This document shows positions 44,285 to 54,078 of a stretch of 64,000 nt of DNA, piece by piece. The DNA lies in NCBI GenBank assembly GCA_028285445.1, contig JANQPQ010000026.1, forward strand, positions 45,805-109,804, given 5' to 3'. Below the pieces are notes generated by a model. That model searched no databases and was not told the DNA's origin. It saw only the letters and a program-made list of their open reading frames with translations. Positions within the stretch are counted from its first letter, which is position 1, and each line of letters starts with the position of its first letter. The translations under genes and the position numbers were made by a program. The stretch comes from Cyclobacteriaceae bacterium (GTDB taxonomy: Bacteria; Bacteroidota; Bacteroidia; Cytophagales; Cyclobacteriaceae).

Positions 44285-45109
44285 ATGAAGATTGTCAACC
44301 TGCGCCTGATGTTAATGGGCATCGTTTTGCTCCTGATCGGCACCAACATCCAGGCCCAACGCATTGAGAACGTTAATGCAGTCCTCAATCAAAACGAAAC
44401 CATTACAATTCGTTATGATTTAATAGGCTCTGATCAAAATCAGCGCTTCAGGATAAGCATATTCAGTTCTCACAACAATTTCTCTTCTCCCCTCAATCGC
44501 GTTAGTGGAGACGTAGGAAATGATATTGCCCCAGGCACCAACCGAACCATCCTTTGGCAAGCCAAAGACGAACTCGGTAACTATTCAGGTAATCTAACCT
44601 TCGAAGTTAGGGGCTCTGTAATCGCCGCTACACAAACTGGGCCACAACCGCTTACCTTCACCAGCCCGAAAGTAAACGACGCATTTAAGATTGGTAAATC
44701 TATGAATATCCTCTGGCAGGGTGGTATTCCTAACAATGATGTGAAGTTGGAACTATTTCAAAATGACATACGGCTAAGGAACATCGGCACATCACCAAAC
44801 AGGGGGAATTACAGTTACAGCGTTCCTACTGATCTTAAAGGGGATGGCTTTGCTATTAAGTTGTTCAATCTATCAGATCCCAACGCATCTGTACTCAGTG
44901 GATCGTTCAAAATCAGGGGCAAAACACCAGTTTATATCAAACTAATACCGGTAGGAGTTGCCGCCGGCGTTGGCGTAGCTCTGCTATTGGGTGGCAAAAA
45001 GAAAGACTGCACAGACGTATGCGATCCTTCATGTTCGAATTTCAACTCAGCCGACCCCAGTTGTGCTACGAATCTGCCTGATCCTCCTCCACCACCACAA
45101 GGAGGCTAG
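44285..45109 (+). CDS. Secreted KNH-like protein with Cys/Pro-rich tail
   Basis: The 274-residue protein has a signal peptide (about 1-25, ending IQAQ). Two beta-sandwich-like parts follow; the second (about 120-215) resembles the Ser-Thr-rich/Kre9-KNH-type fold: LTFTSPKVNDAFKIGKSMNILW, then PNNDVKLELFQND. After it comes a hydrophobic segment (VYIKLIPVGVAAGVGVALLLG, about 217-239), a basic stop GGKKKD, a cluster of five Cys (CTDVCDPSCSNFNSADPSC) and PPPPPQGG at the end. The hydrophobic stretch looks like a membrane anchor with the Cys-rich tail in the cytoplasm, or a late transit signal. It is 57 bases before the giant adhesin and probably co-transcribed. Confidence 0.7.
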   Translation: MKIVNLRLMLMGIVLLLIGTNIQAQRIENVNAVLNQNETITIRYDLIGSDQNQRFRISIFSSHNNFSSPLNRVSGDVGNDIAPGTNRTILWQAKDELGNYSGNLTFEVRGSVIAATQTGPQPLTFTSPKVNDAFKIGKSMNILWQGGIPNNDVKLELFQNDIRLRNIGTSPNRGNYSYSVPTDLKGDGFAIKLFNLSDPNASVLSGSFKIRGKTPVYIKLIPVGVAAGVGVALLLGGKKKDCTDVCDPSCSNFNSADPSCATNLPDPPPPPQGG

Positions 45110-45166
45110 CAACTAAAGTTGAATCGAAAAAACCAAGAAGACCTAAAAGATAATACCTGCAATTTC

Positions 45167-48100
45167 ATGATGAACCGCAACTACTTAGTTATAATACTCT
45201 TAATCCTCTTACCAATCTCAGTTTTGGGCCAGGCGGGAAGTGAGAAGTATCAGTACGAAAAAGACGGCTCGGTAAGCTTTGAGTATATCAAACAGAATAA
45301 TATTCCAGTTGGAACCTTTGACCTGGTCATTGGCAAAGATGGTGCTCCCAAGTTTTATGAAAAGGGTACAGCTCCACCCCAACAAGATCAATCTGAAATA
45401 ACTCCTTTGGCAGGAGAATCTGATGCCAATTGGGATGATCGACTAACTAGCCTCAACAGCGTTGACCGGGTAGAAGTAAACGCCATGGTTGTTGATGGTA
45501 GTGGCAATCTTTATGTAGGTGGAGATTTCCAAATGGTTGGAGGGCAATCAGGCCAGGCCCTGGCAATGTGGAATGGTTCTTCCTGGTCGACATTCAACAC
45601 ACTCTTCGGAAATGTTCAAGCTTTGGAGATAATTGGCTCTACTCTTTACGTTGGAGGAAGCCTCTTTGAAGAAACGACGCAGCAAAGTGACCTTCTGCTT
45701 TGGGATGGTTCAAGCTGGAGTAGTATTGGATCTCCGAACGGCATTGTGAGAGCAATTGAATACCATGCTGGCGATGACGAAATATATATAGGTGGGCAGT
45801 TTACAACCGTCAATGGGCAATCCGCTCAACGATTAGCAATCTGGGATGGATTAAGCTGGCGAGAAGCTGATGAGGGAGTAAACAGCACTGTCTATGCGTT
45901 GGCATACAGCCCTTTTAGCGACCTTATGTACGTTGGTGGAGTTTTCCAACAAAACGGCTCTGGTACTGAGTCGATGAACTATTTGGCGTCTTATGACCCC
46001 TCCTCTGACGATCTATCACAGCTGTTGGATGGTGTGGGTTGCACAGTGTTTGCGCTCGAGTACATCGATTACAATGGCCTGGATTACATCCTTACCGGTG
46101 GCTGTTTTGGAGATATCAATGTAGGTGGCTCTCCAGTTCTCAATACTCGGTATTTTGCTGCTTATATCGAAAACAGCGCAAGCTGGGGCACGTGGACCAA
46201 TGAGCCATTTAGCAACACGGTTTATGACATAGAAATTGTGGTTGATGAAGTTGGGGGATTTACTGGTTTCAACGACTTCATCTATATAGGAGGTTATTTC
46301 ACCAGCATTGGAGCAAACACCTATAACAAAGTCGTAAGATGGGAAATTCAAGCCGGTCTCTATAATGACATGGCTACCGGTGTAACTGAATCTACCGCCA
46401 CGGTTAGAGCCATAGGTGGCTACAATGGCGGAGCTTTTGTCGGTGGAGATTTCGTAAACGTATCTGGTGGTTTTGCCCGACGAGTAGCCAACTGGGACCA
46501 GGGATTTGACGCCTGGAGCACGCTTGGCACTGGTGATGCCAATGGTGTTCGCATGGGTAATCCAAATATAGAGGCAGTTACAGTAGTTGGGGACAACGTC
46601 TACATCGGAGGCTTTTTTAATGAAGTAGCAGGAATGCAAGCCAGCAACTTCGCTGCCTGGAACAAAAATACTGACACCTGGACCACAACCTTTAATGGAG
46701 AAATCGGCCTTGACGGTCAAGTACGCGACCTTAATAACGACGGGTCCAATGTAATCGTCGGTGGTAGTTTCAGTGACGCTGGTGGCAATACCGCCGCAGA
46801 CTACCTGGCGCTTTGGAATGGCTCCACGTGGGGCACAATCGGAGGCACTACCGCTCCAAATGGCCAAGTTTTGGCTATTGAAAGGAATGGCACTGAATAT
46901 TGGGTTACTGGCTATTTTGGTAGCATCGGTGGGATAGGTGCTTCACAAGTTGCCTACTACAACGGCGCCTCGTGGCAAGCCTTAGGGCCTGGCATACCAG
47001 GCGGCGAAGTCAACGCTGTTAAGTATGATGCGGTAAACGATCTTCTGTATGTTGGTGGCCAGTTCAACACTGTAATAAATGCTTCCAACCCGGGTAACCT
47101 CATTGCGCAGTGGAATCCCGGGCTTGGAACCTGGGCTGCCATGCCAGGACTCACTGATCAAAGCGGCTCATTCACCAATTACGCTCACATTTACGACATC
47201 GAGGTTATAAATGGCAACGTTTATGCCGGTGGTTTTTTTACCGCCAATGGGGATGGACAAAATACTTATGTCGCCGAATGGGATGGGGCCAACTGGACTC
47301 CAATTTATAGTGTCAGTGGTAACACGGTTCGCGCGCTTGAATCTACAGGCACCGACCTATTTCTAACAGGAGGTTTCCAGATTGAAGGCGTTTTGGAGGC
47401 GGATTACGTAGCCAAGTACAACACACTTACCTCCACGATTACTCCGCTGGGTACTGGACTCAATGGCACCGTTAGTGACCTTTGGGTCGACAATGCCGGA
47501 GACCTATTTCTTGGAGGGTATTTCAATCAGGCAGGGGGCACTGAGAGCATCCGTTTGGCCGTATGGGACGTACCAACCATCACTGTCTCGCCATTGCTGC
47601 TTCCCACAAACTTATGTGCTGGTTCTGATCTTGCTGTTAGCTACACTACCTCCGGCTCTTACGAATCAAACAACCAATTCATAGTTCAGATTTCTGACAT
47701 CAGCGGAGATTTTGCCAATGGCCAAAATATCGGGTCGATTTCCTCTACCACCGATGGTACCATTGTGGCGACCATCCCTGGTTCTTTGGCGGAAGGATCG
47801 GGATACAGAATCAGAGTCGTATCTAGCGCTCCTGATATTACCAGCGCTGATAATGGTAGCGATATAACAATCAACTGTACCGTTAATAATTACTACTGGG
47901 TAGGCGGCTCTGGAAACTGGTCAGATTTTGCTAATCACTGGGCCACAACTTCCGGTGGATCGACCTTCCAACCACAAGCTCCAACGCAGTTTGACAATGT
48001 TTTCTTTGATGAGAACTCCTTTACTGCCGATGGCCAGGCGGTGACTATCGACGGCTCAGGCGATGGCTCCTGCAGAAACATGGATTGGTCCGGGGTTACC

Positions 48101-51100
48101 GAGGGAATCAATTTTGATGGAAACGGTCTACTCATCTACGGTTCTCTTAATTACGCTCCTACCGTAAATCCAAGTATCAGTTTCTACCAAATGAATTCTG
48201 TGGAGCCTAATGCCTTCATCACAACCAATGGGGTGCAATTGGCCTTAATGAATATAGATGGTACTGGAATTTATACATTGGTAGATCAGCTAGACATTGA
48301 TCAACTCTACATCAACAATGGTACTTTCTCTACTGGTGACCAGACCATCCTGGTCAATACCATGGCAACGCAATCCACCAATACCGGTGATTTGATACTG
48401 AATGCATCAACAATCAATATTGGCAGCAGCTGGAACCATGGCAATCAGAACATAGCGATCTCACCGGGTACCAGTACTATTAGTATGGCTAGTGGTTCAT
48501 TCTTTGCGGGTGGAGACGCGACATATTACAATTTAGTAGTTGAAGCTTCGCAATTTGGTGGCCAGATACAAATTCAAGATAATAACACTTATGAGGATCT
48601 GATTGTTCAGCCTGGAGCCAATGTCCTTTTCGAATCCGGCACTACCCACACCTCGAATAATTTCACTCTGGATGGGCAGAAAATCAACCCAATCATTATG
48701 GGGTCCATTAACCCAACTCTGGAGTTCTTCCTAACATCCACCGGAAACGACGTTAACGCTCAATGGCTGCAATTGAGCGATTGCCATGGCGGAAATGCTT
48801 TCGGGGCTACATACAGTGCCAACAACTCGATTGATAATGGCGGAAATTCCGGCTGGCTGTTTACCGCTCCGGTTCCACAGAACTACTACTGGGTAGGCGG
48901 TAGTGGCAACTGGTCAGACCCCAATCACTGGGCCACTTCTTCAGGTGGAAGTACCTTTCACACTGATCCTCCTGCCCAATTAGATGACGTATTCTTCGAT
49001 GCCAACTCCTTCCCTAGCGGAGGTGCTGTAAGCCTCGATTTGGATTTCAATAGATGTAATAACATGGATTGGACCGGTGCGACTAATAGCCCTGGTCTAG
49101 CCGGTATCAATACCAGTGTCACCTTGGAGATACACGGTTCAGTTACCTTAATCTCTGACATGAATCCTGACATTCGCCAGGTTGACTTTGTTGGCAGCGG
49201 AGTACATGATATTAACACCGCGGGTAACAAGTTTCAGGATTTCGCTTTTATTGACTTCATCGGAACTGGCACTTGGAACCTGCAAGACATTCTTGAAGCC
49301 TTTTTCATCAACTTTCGCTCCGGTACACTGAATACTAATGACAATGACATTACCCTGGCCAGCAATATTAACTTTCTTGCCGGTAGCCCCAAAACCTTGA
49401 ATCTGGGTTCTTCGACACTAACCACTCAGGACTTCTTTAACAGCTCCAGTGACCTCACAGTGAATGCCGGTACATCGACAATCATAATAAATGAAGATTT
49501 TGGCGCGGGAACTTTCCAAGGTGCTGGCTTCACCTTTCACAATCTTGAAGTATTTAACGAAGCTGAGATATACGGTGCCAATACATTTAGTACCCTTACG
49601 CTCCATCCAGGGGCCTTCGTGGAATTTGAGGCGAGCCTAACACAAACTGTTGGCACCCTCGTAGCGGATGGTACCCGGCCACAGCCAATAGCCATCTCAT
49701 CAACTCAAGATGGTGTTCAGGCCACAATCAGCCAGGCTACTGGTACGGTTAACGCCGATAACATAGCATTACAAGACAACAATGTCACCGGAGGAGCGGT
49801 TTTTAATGCAGATGAATATCTTATCACTGGTGATGCACTTCTGGTAACCGGTTGGACCTTTGGCAACATGTTGGTGGCAGCTGATTACTTCTGGGTTGGT
49901 GATAGGGGTGACTGGTCTGATGCTGGTCATTGGGCTACTACTTCTGGAGGAAGCACCTTCCATGCCGAAGCACCAGGGGCCCTGGATAACGTATTCTTTG
50001 ATGGCAACTCTTTTAGCACCACCGGTGAAAGTGTTTTTCTTGACATAGCCAACCCACTTTGTAACAATATGGAATGGCAGGCCGTGACAAACTTCCCAAC
50101 CCTACTTGGCAACGGATCCAACAACTTTACTGTTTTGGGTGACCTTACCCTCAGTACAGAACTGACTGTTGAAGATCTTAACGAATTCCGAATGGTTGGC
50201 GATCTTACTCACAACGTCACCGTAAATGGAGCAGATATAAGCTCTACCGACCTGGTGTTTGATGGCGGCGGTACCTACAACCTTCAAAACGAAAGTTTTG
50301 AAGTCCTTCAGCTAAGAGTAGATGGGGGCACCTTAATGACTAATGGAGCCACGATTCAAGCGGGCAGCGTTTCGATGTTTGGCGATCCCATTAATATCCA
50401 AATGTCAAACTCCCAAGTCACCACGGCTAGCTGGGCCATAACTGGTTCTGCTACTTTCGATCCCGGATCTTCAACTATTATCCTGGAAAGCACAACCGCA
50501 AATCCTACGACTTTCAATAGCGGTAACAAAGCCTATAACGTTGTCACAATCCGAGATGATGTCACATTCTTTGGATCACCAACAATTACTGATTTAGTTA
50601 TTGAACCCGGAGCTACCACCAGCCTTGATGCCTTCAGCACTACTACAATAGCTGGCACACTTACAGCTAATGGCACAGCTACAGAAATTATTACGATAAA
50701 GTCAAACTCCGACGGTAACACCGCAACTCTTTCTAAAGCCGCAGGAACTGTAACTGTTGACTTTGTTCATTTGCAGGATAACACAGCCACTGGTGGGGCA
50801 ACATTTAACGCTACCAACTCTGCCGACTTGGGCAATGTGACCGGCTGGAACGGATTGAAGCAGTTTCAAACTATTACTTTTAATCCAATCAGCGATTTGC
50901 CCCTCGATCAAGCCAGCTTTGCCCTTTCAGGCACAGCAAGCTCAGGGTTAACTCCAATCTATAGCCTGGCTACTGGTGATGCCAGCATTAGCGGATCTAA
51001 CATTACAGTGAATTCATCGGGCCTGATCGGAGTAACAGCTACCCAGGCCGGAGACGGTACTTATGCCCCTGCGGTTCCTTCCACGCAATACTTTTTTGCT

Positions 51101-53845
51101 GAACCAGTTGGAGACCCTTTCACTTTAGGAAACTTTAAGGAAGCCAACACTGTAATCGGCCAGGCTGATTTTACTGGCCAAGACATTAATAACGCACAGA
51201 ACATTGTACCATTTGCATCCAGTGTAGCTGTTAGCGCCAATGGCGTGATGGCTGTCGGTTCAAGGGGTGCTGGAAGGGTGCTACTCTGGAATAGTGTACC
51301 AACAACAGATGGTGCCAACGCCGATGTTGTAGTGGGTAAGCCGGATTTCACAAACGCCAACAATGGAACTACTGATGCGTTGATGACTGAAAGTCGCTTC
51401 GTTGACTTCAGTCCTGATGGATCAAAGCTTGTAGTGTCCGAAGACAACCGGATTCTAATCTGGAATACCATCCCAACAACTAATGGTGCACCTGCCGATG
51501 TGGTTATTGGTCAGCCTAATTTTACCAGTAATAATACCGGCCTTTCTGAGACTGAATTCAACAACATTTGGGGTATCCACGTTACTGCTGGCGGCCAGTT
51601 AATTGTATGTGATGCAAATAATGACCGGGTGCTTATTTTCAACTCTATTCCTACCACAAATAACGCTGCTGCTGACGTTGTAATTGGCCAGGAAGATTTC
51701 GTTAACGATGACCCTATTGATATCGGAGCACATAGGATGGACTTCCCAATCGATGTCACATCCACACCGCAAGGCCAATTGCTCATTTCTGATTTTGGCA
51801 ATGACAGGGTCCTGATTTATAATTCAATACCTACTACTAACGGGGCATCTGCAGATTTCGTAATAGGACAGGATGACTTTAATACCAATGGTATTGGTTT
51901 AGCAGCAAATCGTTTCGATGGCCCGTTTGGCATAGACGTCGCACCAGATGGAAGGCTTGCTATTGGATCTTTTGGCAATCACAGGGTTTTAATATATAAT
52001 CAAATTCCTACTTCCAATGGCGCCTCAGCAGATATGGTACTTGGACAGCCTAACTTCACCACAGGTGAATCTCACTTTGGAGGTATCTCTGCGAGATCGA
52101 TAGATAGGGTATATGGCCTTGAATTTGACCCTGCTAACAATCTTATGGTAGCCGGTCGCTTTATGAACCGCGTTATGTTCTTCGGAGCACCAGACCAAAC
52201 TCCGCCCAGCATTGATATGGCTAGTTCTCCTGACTTCTTCACTCTTGGAATGGGTAATCAGGTTGCCTCAGCCACAGTCAGCGATAATGTAGCCGTGGCC
52301 GATGCCAGAGTCTTTTATCGTGGCGTATCTGAAGGTCCGAATGCGGCATTCACCCAAGGTACTGTGAATGAAGTCTCAGTGGGCCAATTCGCGTTCGACC
52401 TGTCAGTAATTGAGAGCATGAACGAACCTATTGGATTGGTTTACTATTTTGAAGTGGTTGATGGATATGGCAACGTGACCACTAATTCGAATACTGGCGC
52501 CGCCACTCATATTACAGTTCCAGCAGATAATAGTAATGGGAATATGGTTGGGCTAACCGCAGGAACGGCTCAAACGGATTACAGAATCATTTCCGTACCT
52601 TATAACCTTGACGCACCTGGTGTTGCAAGCGTATTTGATGAATTGGGAACTTATAATCCAACTGCCTGGAGAATCTTTTCCCTTGTGCCCGGAACAGAAA
52701 CATATAACGAATTCAATTCCGGCTTATCCTCAATCGAATTGGGCAAGGGGTACTTCCTACTAAGCAGCACAGCTCCAACAGTAAATGTAGGATCTGGAAA
52801 CACCCCAAGAGTCACTGCTCAATCTCCACACAGCATTGACTTAGTTCAGGGTTGGAACCTAATAGGTAATCCCTATAACTTCAATCTCTTATGGAGTGAC
52901 ATCATGACCGCCAACGGAGACCCCAGTGGCATAAATACGCCTGTTGACTATACTGGTTCATTTGTAAACGCAACTCAGATTGATAGATATGGAGGCGTAT
53001 TTGTGTTTACCGATGCTGCCACAACCTTAGATATCCCCGTAACCAGGAATTCCTCAATCAATGGCCGTAATGGAAGCATTCAAGTACCATTACTTGAGCA
53101 ACTCTCTGAAAATGAATGGGATCTCAGCTTTAGCTTGTCAGCTGATAATCTCAATTTTGATATCGCTGGGCTTGGAATGAGAGAAAATGCTAAGGTAAGT
53201 TTCGATAAATACGATGGTATTTCGATGCCAAGATTTATTGACTATCTCGAACTGAATTTTGAACATCCAGAGTTTTTTGCAAATAAGTTCAGAAAAGACG
53301 TTGTTCCCGTATCGGACAGTTACAAGTGGGAATTTACCATAGAAACCAATTTAGAAGGTGGTGAAGTTGATTTGAGTTGGAGCCTGGTTAATTTCCCTGA
53401 AAATGGCCATAAACTGGTACTTTTGGACATTGCTGCCAACAAAATCATCAACCTGAATGAGCTAGAGAATTATAGCTTCGAAACTTCTGAAAAACGCCAT
53501 TTCTTGGCGATTTACGGGGATGAGGACTTCATAAATGAGAACCTGGCTCCAGACGAAGTCTTCATAGACGGTAACTACCCTAACCCCTTCGCAGAAAGCA
53601 CAAATATCAGATTTGGCTTACCAGATGGCCAAAACTATAGAGTAAGGGGCGAAATCTATGATGGCACAGGTAGGCTAATCAGGCTACTGGTGGATGACAG
53701 TTTCAACCCAGGATTCTATGAAATAACCTGGGACGGCACGGGTGAAAGTGGTAACAGAATGCCGGAAGGAGTCTATTTCTACGTTATCAACGTAAATAGT
53801 GGTGAAAACACCAAAAAACTTGCTGGAAGGGCCTTGCTGAGGTAA
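45167..53845 (+). CDS. Giant T9SS-sorted modular adhesin-like protein
   Basis: The 2892-residue secreted protein starts at the ATG at 45167 with signal peptide NRNYLVIILLILLPISVLGQ; an upstream TTG at 45119 would put 16 polar residues ahead of it. The N-terminal third (about 90-790) is a chain of Kelch/delta-60-like blades (LYVGGDF..LAMWNGSSWS). Then come three copies of a roughly 330-residue beta-helix-like module beginning YYWVGGSGNWSD (from about 908, 1239, 1572). An Ig-like linker and an NHL-like region (about 2000-2340, repeated VVIGQPNFT and DRVLIFNSIPTTN) follow, then Fn3/T9SS-associated domains (GWNLIGNPYNFNLL). The end is a T9SS type A sorting domain (FIDGNYPNPFAES to AGRALLR). It is probably exposed on the cell surface, for adhesion or glycan binding. 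Confidence 0.85.
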   Translation: MMNRNYLVIILLILLPISVLGQAGSEKYQYEKDGSVSFEYIKQNNIPVGTFDLVIGKDGAPKFYEKGTAPPQQDQSEITPLAGESDANWDDRLTSLNSVDRVEVNAMVVDGSGNLYVGGDFQMVGGQSGQALAMWNGSSWSTFNTLFGNVQALEIIGSTLYVGGSLFEETTQQSDLLLWDGSSWSSIGSPNGIVRAIEYHAGDDEIYIGGQFTTVNGQSAQRLAIWDGLSWREADEGVNSTVYALAYSPFSDLMYVGGVFQQNGSGTESMNYLASYDPSSDDLSQLLDGVGCTVFALEYIDYNGLDYILTGGCFGDINVGGSPVLNTRYFAAYIENSASWGTWTNEPFSNTVYDIEIVVDEVGGFTGFNDFIYIGGYFTSIGANTYNKVVRWEIQAGLYNDMATGVTESTATVRAIGGYNGGAFVGGDFVNVSGGFARRVANWDQGFDAWSTLGTGDANGVRMGNPNIEAVTVVGDNVYIGGFFNEVAGMQASNFAAWNKNTDTWTTTFNGEIGLDGQVRDLNNDGSNVIVGGSFSDAGGNTAADYLALWNGSTWGTIGGTTAPNGQVLAIERNGTEYWVTGYFGSIGGIGASQVAYYNGASWQALGPGIPGGEVNAVKYDAVNDLLYVGGQFNTVINASNPGNLIAQWNPGLGTWAAMPGLTDQSGSFTNYAHIYDIEVINGNVYAGGFFTANGDGQNTYVAEWDGANWTPIYSVSGNTVRALESTGTDLFLTGGFQIEGVLEADYVAKYNTLTSTITPLGTGLNGTVSDLWVDNAGDLFLGGYFNQAGGTESIRLAVWDVPTITVSPLLLPTNLCAGSDLAVSYTTSGSYESNNQFIVQISDISGDFANGQNIGSISSTTDGTIVATIPGSLAEGSGYRIRVVSSAPDITSADNGSDITINCTVNNYYWVGGSGNWSDFANHWATTSGGSTFQPQAPTQFDNVFFDENSFTADGQAVTIDGSGDGSCRNMDWSGVTEGINFDGNGLLIYGSLNYAPTVNPSISFYQMNSVEPNAFITTNGVQLALMNIDGTGIYTLVDQLDIDQLYINNGTFSTGDQTILVNTMATQSTNTGDLILNASTINIGSSWNHGNQNIAISPGTSTISMASGSFFAGGDATYYNLVVEASQFGGQIQIQDNNTYEDLIVQPGANVLFESGTTHTSNNFTLDGQKINPIIMGSINPTLEFFLTSTGNDVNAQWLQLSDCHGGNAFGATYSANNSIDNGGNSGWLFTAPVPQNYYWVGGSGNWSDPNHWATSSGGSTFHTDPPAQLDDVFFDANSFPSGGAVSLDLDFNRCNNMDWTGATNSPGLAGINTSVTLEIHGSVTLISDMNPDIRQVDFVGSGVHDINTAGNKFQDFAFIDFIGTGTWNLQDILEAFFINFRSGTLNTNDNDITLASNINFLAGSPKTLNLGSSTLTTQDFFNSSSDLTVNAGTSTIIINEDFGAGTFQGAGFTFHNLEVFNEAEIYGANTFSTLTLHPGAFVEFEASLTQTVGTLVADGTRPQPIAISSTQDGVQATISQATGTVNADNIALQDNNVTGGAVFNADEYLITGDALLVTGWTFGNMLVAADYFWVGDRGDWSDAGHWATTSGGSTFHAEAPGALDNVFFDGNSFSTTGESVFLDIANPLCNNMEWQAVTNFPTLLGNGSNNFTVLGDLTLSTELTVEDLNEFRMVGDLTHNVTVNGADISSTDLVFDGGGTYNLQNESFEVLQLRVDGGTLMTNGATIQAGSVSMFGDPINIQMSNSQVTTASWAITGSATFDPGSSTIILESTTANPTTFNSGNKAYNVVTIRDDVTFFGSPTITDLVIEPGATTSLDAFSTTTIAGTLTANGTATEIITIKSNSDGNTATLSKAAGTVTVDFVHLQDNTATGGATFNATNSADLGNVTGWNGLKQFQTITFNPISDLPLDQASFALSGTASSGLTPIYSLATGDASISGSNITVNSSGLIGVTATQAGDGTYAPAVPSTQYFFAEPVGDPFTLGNFKEANTVIGQADFTGQDINNAQNIVPFASSVAVSANGVMAVGSRGAGRVLLWNSVPTTDGANADVVVGKPDFTNANNGTTDALMTESRFVDFSPDGSKLVVSEDNRILIWNTIPTTNGAPADVVIGQPNFTSNNTGLSETEFNNIWGIHVTAGGQLIVCDANNDRVLIFNSIPTTNNAAADVVIGQEDFVNDDPIDIGAHRMDFPIDVTSTPQGQLLISDFGNDRVLIYNSIPTTNGASADFVIGQDDFNTNGIGLAANRFDGPFGIDVAPDGRLAIGSFGNHRVLIYNQIPTSNGASADMVLGQPNFTTGESHFGGISARSIDRVYGLEFDPANNLMVAGRFMNRVMFFGAPDQTPPSIDMASSPDFFTLGMGNQVASATVSDNVAVADARVFYRGVSEGPNAAFTQGTVNEVSVGQFAFDLSVIESMNEPIGLVYYFEVVDGYGNVTTNSNTGAATHITVPADNSNGNMVGLTAGTAQTDYRIISVPYNLDAPGVASVFDELGTYNPTAWRIFSLVPGTETYNEFNSGLSSIELGKGYFLLSSTAPTVNVGSGNTPRVTAQSPHSIDLVQGWNLIGNPYNFNLLWSDIMTANGDPSGINTPVDYTGSFVNATQIDRYGGVFVFTDAATTLDIPVTRNSSINGRNGSIQVPLLEQLSENEWDLSFSLSADNLNFDIAGLGMRENAKVSFDKYDGISMPRFIDYLELNFEHPEFFANKFRKDVVPVSDSYKWEFTIETNLEGGEVDLSWSLVNFPENGHKLVLLDIAANKIINLNELENYSFETSEKRHFLAIYGDEDFINENLAPDEVFIDGNYPNPFAESTNIRFGLPDGQNYRVRGEIYDGTGRLIRLLVDDSFNPGFYEITWDGTGESGNRMPEGVYFYVINVNSGENTKKLAGRALLR
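47888..50850 (+). repeat. Three tandem modules in the giant adhesin
   Basis: About 990-base units beginning at 47888, 48881 and 49881. Each starts N/D-Y-Y/F-W-V-G..G-N/D-W-S-D, then HWAT[T/S]SGGSTF, then FDNVFFD.NSF, and closes near GW[L/T/N]. The protein-level identity is clear and the DNA is diverged, so the copies are old and not expected to recombine freely. Confidence 0.8.
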
Positions 53846-53860
53846 GAATCCCTTACCTCA
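53838..53860 (+). other. Hairpin straddling the adhesin stop codon
   Basis: TGAGGTAAG and CTTACCTCA form a perfect nine-base stem with an AATCC loop. The TAA stop lies inside the 5' arm. No U-run follows, so it is not a classical terminator; it could stabilise the 3' end or pause ribosomes. Confidence 0.45.
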
Positions 53861-54078
53861 TGTAGCCCTGAATTTCAGCCCAAAATTGCGTTTTCACGAG
53901 GCTATTTTGAGGTATTTCCAGAACATGTGATAAATGTTAGATTTTCGGTTTACCTATTGAATTTCAAGGGTATAAACGTTAAGAAAACCACCGGATGCGC
54001 AGCGGAAATTTAATATTTCATATCTGTGCATTTGAACTAAAATTCAATAACTTTACATTAAGACTAATCCCTTTAGCC

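Noticed and set aside
46016..46867. 283-codon antisense open frame inside the giant adhesin gene
   Set aside because: No start context, no family likeness and fully covered by a coding frame with clear repeats on the plus strand.
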